From: Cyanobacteriota bacterium
GTDB taxonomy: Bacteria > Cyanobacteriota > Vampirovibrionia > Vampirovibrionales > Vampirovibrionaceae
Assembly: GCA_019751815.1 (NCBI GenBank)
Contig: JAIEMW010000004.1
Location: forward strand, 911,933 to 975,932
Length of the DNA stretch: 64,000 nt
Direction of reading: 5' to 3'
A program made the position numbers and the translations under genes. This document shows, in pieces, positions 9,942 through 15,299 of this stretch (positions are counted from its first letter, which is position 1; the number at the start of each line of letters is the position of its first letter). The notes beneath the pieces are model-generated. The model was not told the origin of the DNA. It saw only the letters and a list, made by a program, of their open reading frames with translations, and did not search any database.

Positions 9942-11036
9942 TTAATTCGCATATAAATCTAAACCCTGTATGACCTTTTTGGGATCGAGGATCTGGTATT
10001 TGATTTTTTCTCCTTTAGAGAGCTTGTTTTGTCCTTCGAGCACGTACATTTCATCTGGATTGAGTCCAGATTTGAGAATAAAAATATTGGGCGCTTCTTC
10101 AGCGACGATGATTTCACGCTCATGAAGAATGCCTTGTTTGTCCACAACGAGAACAAATTTTTTATCTAAAACTTCAAATGTGGATTTTTGGGGAATAATC
10201 ATGGCATTTTTTAGTGTTGTCGGCCAGAGAATATTTCCAGTTTCCCCGTGACGTAGAAGTGAATGGGGGTTATTAAAAGTAGCTCTGAAAGCAATGTTGC
10301 CAGAGGTGTTATTAAAATCCGATTGAATCGTTTCCATGGTCCCAGCTTCAGGATAGACCTCACTGTTTGCCAGTTTCAGCTGAACCTTTTGAGCAATATT
10401 ATTATGTTTGCTCTTCATGTAGTCTAAATACTGAACTTCAGGCACATTAAAATACACCCATATTTTATGGGTGTCGCTGATTGTGGAAAGCAAATCTCCC
10501 TCATCGAGTAAGCTACCTATCCTAATGTCGCCAAACCTACCAATTGTTCCATTAAAGGGGGCTCGAATTTGGGTAAATCCCAGATGCGTTTTGGCGAGTG
10601 CTAATTCTGCTTGGGCTTTGGCTAGTTTGGCAGCCGACATGGCCGGCTCAGTTTTAGAAATAATATCTTTTTCTACCAACGCCTTGTTGTTCTGTAGTTC
10701 TATCTTGGCAAAGTCGATCTCAGCCAGTGATTTATCGACATCGGCTTTATAAATATTCGGATTGATTTGAAAGAGCATTTGTCCCTGGTGAACCAATTGT
10801 CCTTCATCCACGAATATTTTTTGTAAGTAACCCTTTTCAAGCGCACGAAGCTCAATATGCTGAATGGCTCTAATTTGACAGACATATTCTTTATTAATTG
10901 TCATATCCTGAACCAAAGGCCTGCTAACCTGGTAAGTCAGCTCAGCTTCCTTGGTTTCAGGTGTTGATTGACAGCCCGTTAGAAGAAAAGGGATTAAACA
11001 ACAACAAATAAAAGTGAGTATCTTGATGCGCTTCAC
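9942..11036 (-). CDS. RND periplasmic adaptor lipoprotein (AcrA-like)
   Basis: A 364-residue membrane-fusion protein. The N-terminus is a lipoprotein signal (FICCCLIPFLLTGC), so Cys22 is the likely lipidation site. A short biotinyl-lipoyl half motif (GYLQKIFVDEGQLVHQGQML), an alpha-hairpin of about 60 residues, a second lipoyl half (IRAPFNGTIGRFGDIRIGSLL) and beta-barrel follow. First gene of the adaptor-transporter-channel operon. Size is normal for the family. Confidence 0.93.
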   Translation of the reverse strand: MKRIKILTFICCCLIPFLLTGCQSTPETKEAELTYQVSRPLVQDMTINKEYVCQIRAIQHIELRALEKGYLQKIFVDEGQLVHQGQMLFQINPNIYKADVDKSLAEIDFAKIELQNNKALVEKDIISKTEPAMSAAKLAKAQAELALAKTHLGFTQIRAPFNGTIGRFGDIRIGSLLDEGDLLSTISDTHKIWVYFNVPEVQYLDYMKSKHNNIAQKVQLKLANSEVYPEAGTMETIQSDFNNTSGNIAFRATFNNPHSLLRHGETGNILWPTTLKNAMIIPQKSTFEVLDKKFVLVVDKQGILHEREIIVAEEAPNIFILKSGLNPDEMYVLEGQNKLSKGEKIKYQILDPKKVIQGLDLYAN

Positions 11037-11205
11037 GATTCAGTTGCTTTCTGTCCTATCTATTGACTGACGCATGGATGGTGGGTGAGAAAAAAATCCG
11101 CAGTAGCTTTTATTTTGACATAGAAACAAGGATCTAAAGGCTCCGACTGCCTTGAAAAAACACTGTTGTGTTGCCTGCTTCCGCGATTTAGACAGCACTG
11201 CCAGA

Positions 11206-11847
11206 TTAGAGCACATGACGGAAACTGCCATTTGATCGTTTCAGTCTATCTACTTCAACATTATCAAGATAACTGCTTTCCTCAGTTAACTCGCTGAGAT
11301 CGACCGTATTTGGGATCCCACTACTGAAAATAAACATGAAGATCAGGTTACCGATCACCAAGCGCTGTTGCAGACCGTACAGCCGGTCTAGTAATTTGCG
11401 TTTGTCAAAGGAAGGGAAAAAATCCACTCGAGAAACGTTATCAATATTCTTTCGGATTTTTTTGATATCTCGCCTGAATGCGAGCACTTTATCCCCGTTA
11501 ACCTCATTTTGTTCCTTAGCGACCTGGATCATCTGCTCCAGTTTCGCCAGGCAGTGCTCTATATCTTTATAATCGTTCAGTCGTTCTCTGCGAAAGATTT
11601 CCACCACTTTTTCATGGGGCATGTTTTCAAAGCAGTCAACCTGCATTAGTAGGACTCTGCCTTTTTCTTGCTCTATTTCGTTGGCCAACCAGCGCAGTGC
11701 TTCTACACATTCTTCCATGTAAGGCAGAACGTACACACCACTCTTGGGAGACACAGCGCCAGATTTTCTCAGTTTTCGCCAGATTCTGATTCGCAAACTC
11801 GCACTTAGCTTGGATGGAAGCGAGTATGACAACACAAGCCATTTCAT
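11206..11847 (-). CDS. ChrB N-terminal-domain protein
   Basis: A 213-residue soluble protein. The start (WLVLSYSLPSKLSASLRIRIWRKLRKSG followed by GVYVLP) matches the ChrB N-terminal domain, which opens with LVLSLP, an R-x-R-x-WR segment and an aromatic-LP strand. ChrB proteins are associated with chromate resistance, often as sensors or regulators, but no chrA is visible here. The middle is helical with many Lys/Glu; a hydrophobic segment (VIGNLIFMFIFSSG) sits near residue 165. It lies 170 bp upstream of the RND operon on the same strand, so it may be transcribed with it or regulate it. Role uncertain. Confidence 0.7.
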   Translation of the reverse strand: MKWLVLSYSLPSKLSASLRIRIWRKLRKSGAVSPKSGVYVLPYMEECVEALRWLANEIEQEKGRVLLMQVDCFENMPHEKVVEIFRRERLNDYKDIEHCLAKLEQMIQVAKEQNEVNGDKVLAFRRDIKKIRKNIDNVSRVDFFPSFDKRKLLDRLYGLQQRLVIGNLIFMFIFSSGIPNTVDLSELTEESSYLDNVEVDRLKRSNGSFRHVL

Positions 11848-12078
11848 TCGGGACTGCCTTTTAATGAAGTGATGTTTGAAACACTAAAATGTAACTACTG
11901 TTTCATTTTAACGCAAACATGACGATAAAAAGGTCTATTTAATTCGTTGTCCCTCAGCGGTCGGCTTGCTCATATTCCGCCTGCCCTCTAGCTGAAACCC
12001 TAATCAGCTTTTAAAAGTCTTTGCCCGGAAAAGCATTGGCAATACTTTGGATCTTGGGAGCAATAAAAATTTATAGAA

Positions 12079-12096
12079 ACCCGATTCTTTTCGGGT
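12079..12096 (-). terminator. Terminator-like hairpin after truncated tRNA-Glu
   Basis: On the minus strand ACCCGA and TCGGGT pair around a 6-nt loop, followed shortly by TTCTATAAATTTTT. If the island inserted in the tRNA 3' end, this is the original terminator of tRNA-Glu, now separated from the gene by the island. Confidence 0.45.
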
Positions 12097-12117
12097 AGCG
12101 CTTGCGTTACAAAAAAG

Positions 12118-12165
12118 CTCTACCCCCAAGGGAATTCGAATCCCTGCCGCCTCCGTGAAAGGGAG
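12118..12165 (-). repeat. Left attachment-site repeat (3' half of tRNA-Glu)
   Basis: These 48 bp are identical to 24937-24984, the 3' half of the intact tRNA-Glu(UUC) gene (anticodon loop, 3' anticodon stem, variable region, T arm, acceptor strand) plus 3 bp beyond its end. The 5' half of a tRNA is absent to the right of 12165. Same orientation as the intact copy. This is the classic footprint of site-specific integration into a tRNA 3' end by a tyrosine recombinase. Confidence 0.9.
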
Positions 12166-12189
12166 CCGAGTGCGAGTTTAAGAACCTTT

Positions 12190-12218
12190 ACTGTAGAGGG
12201 TTTCAGATTTCAAGTCAA
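12190..12218 (-). promoter_or_regulatory. Minus-strand promoter facing the truncated tRNA
   Basis: TTGACT (12213-12218) and TACAGT (12190-12195) are spaced by 17 bp. Transcription would start near 12183 and cross the tRNA-Glu fragment. The intact tRNA-Glu has a similar -35 (TTGACT) with the same spacing. Confidence 0.5.
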
Positions 12219-12234
12219 GCAAAAATGGTCAAAA

Positions 12235-12256
12235 TTCGGAAGTTTTTCGGAAGTTT
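12235..12256 (-). repeat. Tandem 11-bp direct repeat near attachment site
   Basis: AAACTTCCGAA occurs twice head to tail on the minus strand (12246-12256 and 12235-12245), about 70 bp inside the island end. Short tandem repeats beside an att core are typical of recombinase arm-binding sites, which is an inference here. Confidence 0.5.
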
Positions 12257-12529
12257 GCTGCAACTCAGTCAATGAAGGCGTTTTAGCCAGTTCGATCTAC
12301 CGCTATCTCATATGGAATAAGGGTTTTAGGTTGATTTTTAAAGCCGATTTTAGTCAAATTTCTGTTTAAATCTGAAAGTTTAGTTTAAAGAGGGAGAGGG
12401 CTGTATAAAATAAACGACAAACGTTACTGATTTGGTAACAAATGTAGTCTGATTTATGAGTAACAGCCAACCTCAACTTATACAGAGCCCCTGGGGACTA
12501 AGCTGATTCAGTAGTTGACTCCGGAAGGA

Positions 12530-12558
12530 TTGACAGTTTTTATAATTACGATTATTAT
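12530..12558 (+). promoter_or_regulatory. Promoter of the ATPase gene
   Basis: TTGACA (12530-12535) lies 17 bp before TATTAT (12553-12558); a second possible -10, TATAAT, is at 12556-12561. The surrounding DNA is very AT-rich and leads directly into the gene starting at 12589. Confidence 0.6.
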
Positions 12559-12588
12559 AATTTAAATTATTATTTTTAGGGTTTTGTC

Positions 12589-13971
12589 ATGCCGTTTATT
12601 GGTCGTGAAAAAGAGCTGAATCTCCTGGAAGAGCGTTATCGCTCGTCCAAAGCGGAGTTCTTTGTCCTTTATGGTCGGCGGCGTGTGGGGAAAACCGAAC
12701 TCCTGAAACAGTTCAGCCAGGGCAAACCGGTTATTTTCTATACCGCCGGTCAAACGGAAGCTCAAGATAACCTAAACCAATTGACAGAACGATGCCAAGA
12801 GTTTTTTCAGGACAGTATGCCTCGAGGCATGACTTTCAAGACCGTAGAGGGCGTCTTGGAGTATCTGGTTGAGAAGGCACAAGGCGAAAAACTCGTGGTG
12901 ATTCTGGACGAGTTTCAGTATTTGGTGAATGCCGATCAATCTATTCCGTCCCTTATGCAGCGCTTTTGGGATCACAAGGGGCGACATGCCAACCTGATGC
13001 TGGTGTTATGTGGATCGTCTATTAGTTTAATGGTGGACTATGCGCTCGCTGAAAAGTCTCCTCTGTATGGCAGGCGAACCGGACAACTCCAACTCAAACC
13101 GTTTGACTTCCGAACTGCTGGAGAATTCTTTCCCGACTGGTCGTATCAAGACAAGCTTCTGACCTATGGCGCGTTGGGGGGCATTCCCGCCTATTTGAAC
13201 CAGTTTGACCCCAGCATCAGCTTTGAAGACAACATCACCCGCCATATCCTGAGAAAAGATACCTTCTTGGGGGAAGAGGCCGAATTTCTGCTTAAGACCG
13301 AGCTACGGGATATCAAGTCTTACACCAGCATTCTAAAGGCCATTGCCGCCGGGAATACGACGCTCAAGGATTTGACCTCCAAGGTCAGCCACACGGCAAC
13401 CAGTATTAGCTCATACCTTAGCAATCTTCAAACCCTTCACCTGGTGGCCCGAGAAGTATCGTTGGCTGAACGCGCGCCCGAGAAAAGCAAAAAGGGGCGT
13501 TACACCATCCAGGACAACTTCCTCAACTTCTGGTTTCGCTTTGTAGAGCCCAATATGACCCTGGTGGAATTTGGGCAGGAAAAAGCGCTCTATCAAGAGA
13601 AGATCCAACCAGCCCTTTCACAATACATGGGCTACGTGTTTGAGGCGATTTGCCAGCAGTATGTGCTGCTTTATTGGCAAGAAGCTGGCCTTCCAATCCC
13701 CCGGCGGATAGGCAAAGTATGGGATAAAGACTATGACCTGGACGTGGTAGCTGAAGGTATCGACGGGTCTTACCTCTTTGGGGAGTGCAAGTGGTCAAAC
13801 AAGCCAGTCGATCCAGGGATTGTCCATCTGCTGAAAGAGCGAGCCGAGAAGTCTGGCCTGGAAACCCAAAAAGCTCAGTACGTGTTGTTTTCATCAGGTG
13901 GTTTTCAAACGAAGGTCAAGTCAGACAAAGCGGTAAAGTTGGTATCGACAGAAGAATTGTTTGGGAAATAG
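12589..13971 (+). CDS. AAA+ ATPase with DUF234 (PD-(D/E)XK-like) C-terminus
   Basis: A 460-residue STAND/AAA-type ATPase. Walker A is YGRRRVGKTEL near residue 29 and Walker B VVILDEFQYL near 102. A sensor-like segment MLVLCGSSISLM follows near 140. A winged-helix region (TLKDLTSKVSHTATSISSYLSNLQ) spans about 265-290. The C-terminal DUF234 region (DYDLDVVAEGIDG then LFGECKWS near 385-402) has the D-(x)n-E-x-K pattern of a PD-(D/E)XK nuclease-like fold. Such proteins are common in archaea and sporadic bacteria; their job is not well established. It has its own strong promoter, ATG 12589 is preceded by AGGG, and it is the first gene of the island. It could be a defence or element-maintenance protein. 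No CRISPR family link is known to me. Confidence 0.85.
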   Translation: MPFIGREKELNLLEERYRSSKAEFFVLYGRRRVGKTELLKQFSQGKPVIFYTAGQTEAQDNLNQLTERCQEFFQDSMPRGMTFKTVEGVLEYLVEKAQGEKLVVILDEFQYLVNADQSIPSLMQRFWDHKGRHANLMLVLCGSSISLMVDYALAEKSPLYGRRTGQLQLKPFDFRTAGEFFPDWSYQDKLLTYGALGGIPAYLNQFDPSISFEDNITRHILRKDTFLGEEAEFLLKTELRDIKSYTSILKAIAAGNTTLKDLTSKVSHTATSISSYLSNLQTLHLVAREVSLAERAPEKSKKGRYTIQDNFLNFWFRFVEPNMTLVEFGQEKALYQEKIQPALSQYMGYVFEAICQQYVLLYWQEAGLPIPRRIGKVWDKDYDLDVVAEGIDGSYLFGECKWSNKPVDPGIVHLLKERAEKSGLETQKAQYVLFSSGGFQTKVKSDKAVKLVSTEELFGK

Positions 13972-13974
13972 TCA

Positions 13975-13984
13975 AATCACGATT
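13975..13984. promoter_or_regulatory. Palindromic site 1 (AATCACGATT)
   Basis: First of three AATCNNGATT sites upstream of cas6. Here the symmetry extends to GTCAAATC and GATTTGAC (13971-13988) around a 2-bp centre, overlapping the stop codon of the ATPase gene. Could be an operator; no regulator is identified. Confidence 0.4.
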
Positions 13985-14107
13985 TGACAAATCTGAATTT
14001 GGATACTATTTAGGAGCATAAACGAGTATTTTCCCCTTGAGCCTCCTGTCAATTTATGACAAGATCGGCAAATGGCTCAGCCATAGGTTGACGAGGCAGG
14101 AGATAAC

Positions 14108-14209
14108 TTGGACAAGCTTTTGACATTAGATGAACTTGCTAAAGCCTTTCGGCTTTCCACCCGGACTATCTATTGTAAGGATGTGCTTCCCGTCCAGTCT
14201 CTCTGGTAG
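14108..14209 (+). pseudogene. Truncated excisionase/MerR-type HTH gene
   Basis: Starting at TTG 14108, with AGGAG just upstream, 33 codons read DKLLTLDELAKAFRLSTRTI and then end abruptly (stop 14207-14209). This is the first half of an excisionase-type winged helix (family pattern LLTxxELAxxLxVSxRTxYR). The recognition wing (normally R-x(n)-LPAxRxGxxxR) is lost. Too short for the main gene list but well matched to the fold. It fits a formerly mobile island. Confidence 0.6.
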
Positions 14210-14221
14210 TAGCGCGCTATG

Positions 14222-14239
14222 CCGGTGATGTAGCACCGG
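14222..14239 (+). terminator. Hairpin after the HTH remnant
   Basis: CCGGTG and CACCGG pair around a 6-nt loop, followed by only TTTGAG. It could be a weak terminator of the broken gene or a protein-binding site. Confidence 0.3.
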
Positions 14240-14257
14240 TTTGAGGGTCAATAATCC

Positions 14258-14267
14258 AATCGTGATT
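14258..14267. promoter_or_regulatory. Palindromic site 2 (AATCGTGATT)
   Basis: Second AATCNNGATT site. It lies just beyond the distal end of the minus-strand mini-CRISPR. Confidence 0.4.
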
Positions 14268-14297
14268 TGAAAAGCCTGAGTTTGGCTATGCTGAATC

Positions 14298-14389
14298 AAT
14301 TAAATCGCCTTGCGGCATCAAGGGTCAGGAATTGTAAATAGCGTTCAACAATAATGAACTTGTGCTCAACGCCTTGCAGCATCAAATGG
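14298..14389 (-). ncRNA. Degenerate mini-CRISPR: candidate guide RNA repressing the cas operon
   Basis: On the minus strand, pseudo-repeat 1 (14386 down to 14362) matches 24 of the last 25 nt of the array repeat, including the full 5' handle GTTGAGCAC. Its single change (C to T) keeps the stem by a G-U pair. A 28-nt pseudo-spacer (14361-14334) follows, then pseudo-repeat 2, whose stem core (14326-14306) matches 20 of 21 nt but whose 3' handle is lost. This repeat-spacer-repeat layout with a decayed second repeat is that of CreA/CreR-type crRNA-like regulators described beside type I cas operons. The first 14 spacer nt match the cas promoter at 12 positions (see 14469-14497). I see no clear promoter for this RNA on the minus strand. 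Confidence 0.75.
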
Positions 14390-14468
14390 AAAGTAAAAAA
14401 AGTAGAAAGTGGATCGCGAATCATGTTGCAATAAGCAAAGAACTTCTTTACAGAACCCAGAGAACTTA

Positions 14469-14497
14469 TTTACATACAATGAAGTTAATTATAGTAT
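14469..14497 (+). promoter_or_regulatory. cas operon promoter containing the pseudo-spacer target
   Basis: TTTACA (14469-14474) with either TATAGT (14490-14495, 15-bp spacing) or TAGTAT (14492-14497, 17-bp spacing) is the best promoter before cas6. Positions 14482-14495 read AAGTTAATTATAGT against the pseudo-spacer AAGTTCATTATTGT: matches at 1-5, 7-11, 13 and 14, mismatches only at 6 and 12. The three bases 5' of it are ATG (14479-14481), which as I recall is the PAM reported for related I-B1 CRISPR-transposon effectors. Binding by Cascade here would cover the spacer and -10. Confidence 0.7.
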
Positions 14498-14507
14498 AGA
14501 TTACAAC

Positions 14508-14519
14508 GAATCGCGATTC
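14508..14519. promoter_or_regulatory. Perfect 12-bp palindrome at the predicted cas transcription start
   Basis: GAATCGCGATTC, containing the third AATCNNGATT site (14509-14518), lies about 10-15 bp after the -10. A related imperfect copy (GGATCGCGAATC) is at 14411-14422. The position suits a repressor operator. Confidence 0.45.
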
Positions 14520-14539
14520 AAGTTCGGGCTCCAAGCCTG

Positions 14540-14584
14540 GACACATTCGTAGGCCAAGCAGACGTGCTTGACTGCGAATGTGTC
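14540..14584 (+). promoter_or_regulatory. Large stem-loop in the cas6 5' leader
   Basis: GACACATTCG (14540-14549) and CGAATGTGTC (14575-14584) form a perfect 10-bp outer stem. Within it CAAGCA (14555-14560) pairs with TGCTTG (14565-14570) around GACG. It sits about 30 nt before the cas6 start, downstream of the predicted promoter. No U-run follows, so it is not a standard terminator. It may be an RNA control element, an mRNA-stability structure or a protein target. Confidence 0.6.
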
Positions 14585-14612
14585 GCAATAGTCAGAAAAA
14601 AGAGTGATGCCA

Positions 14613-15299
14613 ATGATGAACACACAAGCCATTAACTCTCCTACCTCTGTAGAAAACCTATCAACTCAAATGATAGAGCTGAACTTTCCTGTTTTTGGAA
14701 AAACGCTGCCCGTGCAGCATGGCTATTTGCTGTATTCGGCTATCTGCCACCAAGTTTCTGCCGCCCATAAGATTGATTTCCAGCTTGGTACTATTGTGGG
14801 TGTCCCCGATGGACAGGGGCACATTCACTTGCAGGAGGGAACCAGTCTTTATATTCGGGTAGAAACCCAGTGGATACCGCAGTTTCTAACGTTAGCAGGA
14901 AAAACCTTGGCGTTGAATGGTCACGAAATTCGATTAGGAATCCCCCGCCCATTTTTGCTAAAGCCTGCCAGCTCTCTTTATTCTCGCCTGGTTGCCATCA
15001 AAGGATTCACGGAAGTGGAGCCGTTTCAGGAAGCCCTGCAACGACAATTATCCAAGTTGAACATTCAGGCCCAAGTTATCATTCCCGTGGACAAGGAAGA
15101 AAAGCCCTCTCGCAAGGTGCTCAAGATTAAAGATAAAATCATTGTAGGTTTTAGCGTCTTGATAGAAGGCTTAAGCGCTGAAGATTCGATAAAGCTACAA
15201 ACCCTCGGCTTGGGTGGTAGACGAAAAATGGGAGCGGGTGTTATGTTTCCCGCTAAGAAAAATTTTCAGGAAAGGTCTAATGCAGCAACTTCTGGCTAA
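14613..15299 (+). CDS. cas6: CRISPR repeat endoribonuclease Cas6 (Cmx6 type)
   Basis: About 228 residues with the ferredoxin-like architecture of Cmx6. The opening MIELNFPVFGKTLPVQHGYLLYSAI, the middle LYSRLVAIKGFTEVEPF and the C-terminal G-rich loop GLGGRRKMGAGVMFP are hallmarks of the I-MYXAN Cas6 family. It cuts pre-crRNA at the base of the repeat hairpin and keeps the 8-nt 5' handle. Starts at GTG 14604, ATG 14607, ATG 14613 and ATG 14616 are all in frame; I chose 14613 for AAGAG eight bases upstream. First gene of the cas operon; its end overlaps the cas3 start by 20 bp. Confidence 0.9.
   Translation: MMNTQAINSPTSVENLSTQMIELNFPVFGKTLPVQHGYLLYSAICHQVSAAHKIDFQLGTIVGVPDGQGHIHLQEGTSLYIRVETQWIPQFLTLAGKTLALNGHEIRLGIPRPFLLKPASSLYSRLVAIKGFTEVEPFQEALQRQLSKLNIQAQVIIPVDKEEKPSRKVLKIKDKIIVGFSVLIEGLSAEDSIKLQTLGLGGRRKMGAGVMFPAKKNFQERSNAATSG

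Larger units (their letters stand above)
11848..12588. other. Intergenic region holding the left island boundary
   Basis: 741 bp without a convincing gene. It contains the truncated tRNA-Glu repeat (12118-12165), a terminator-like hairpin beside it, a minus-strand promoter, a tandem 11-bp repeat and the ATPase promoter, all listed separately. The stretch 11848-12060 shows nothing I can name. Confidence 0.6.
13972..14603. other. Regulatory region upstream of the cas operon
   Basis: 632 bp without an intact gene but dense in signals: palindromic sites, an HTH gene remnant, a hairpin, a degenerate mini-CRISPR, the cas promoter and a leader hairpin (separate entries). A 32-bp imperfect direct repeat (about 24 of 32 identical) links 13975-14006 and 14258-14289, bracketing the HTH remnant. 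Confidence 0.6.

Noticed and set aside
13975-14289. Insertion sequence bounded by the 32-bp imperfect direct repeats
   Set aside because: The repeats are direct rather than inverted, only about 75% identical, and no transposase sequence lies between them.
14390-14603. A CreT-like toxin mini-gene beside the guide
   Set aside because: No short ATG/GTG frame with a ribosome site occurs between the target promoter and cas6, so autoregulation of cas rather than a toxin-antitoxin pair is the better reading.
15214-15279. Longer N-terminus for cas3
   Set aside because: It overlaps the end of cas6 by 86 bp, lacks a ribosome site, and the HD domain begins after the ATG at 15280.
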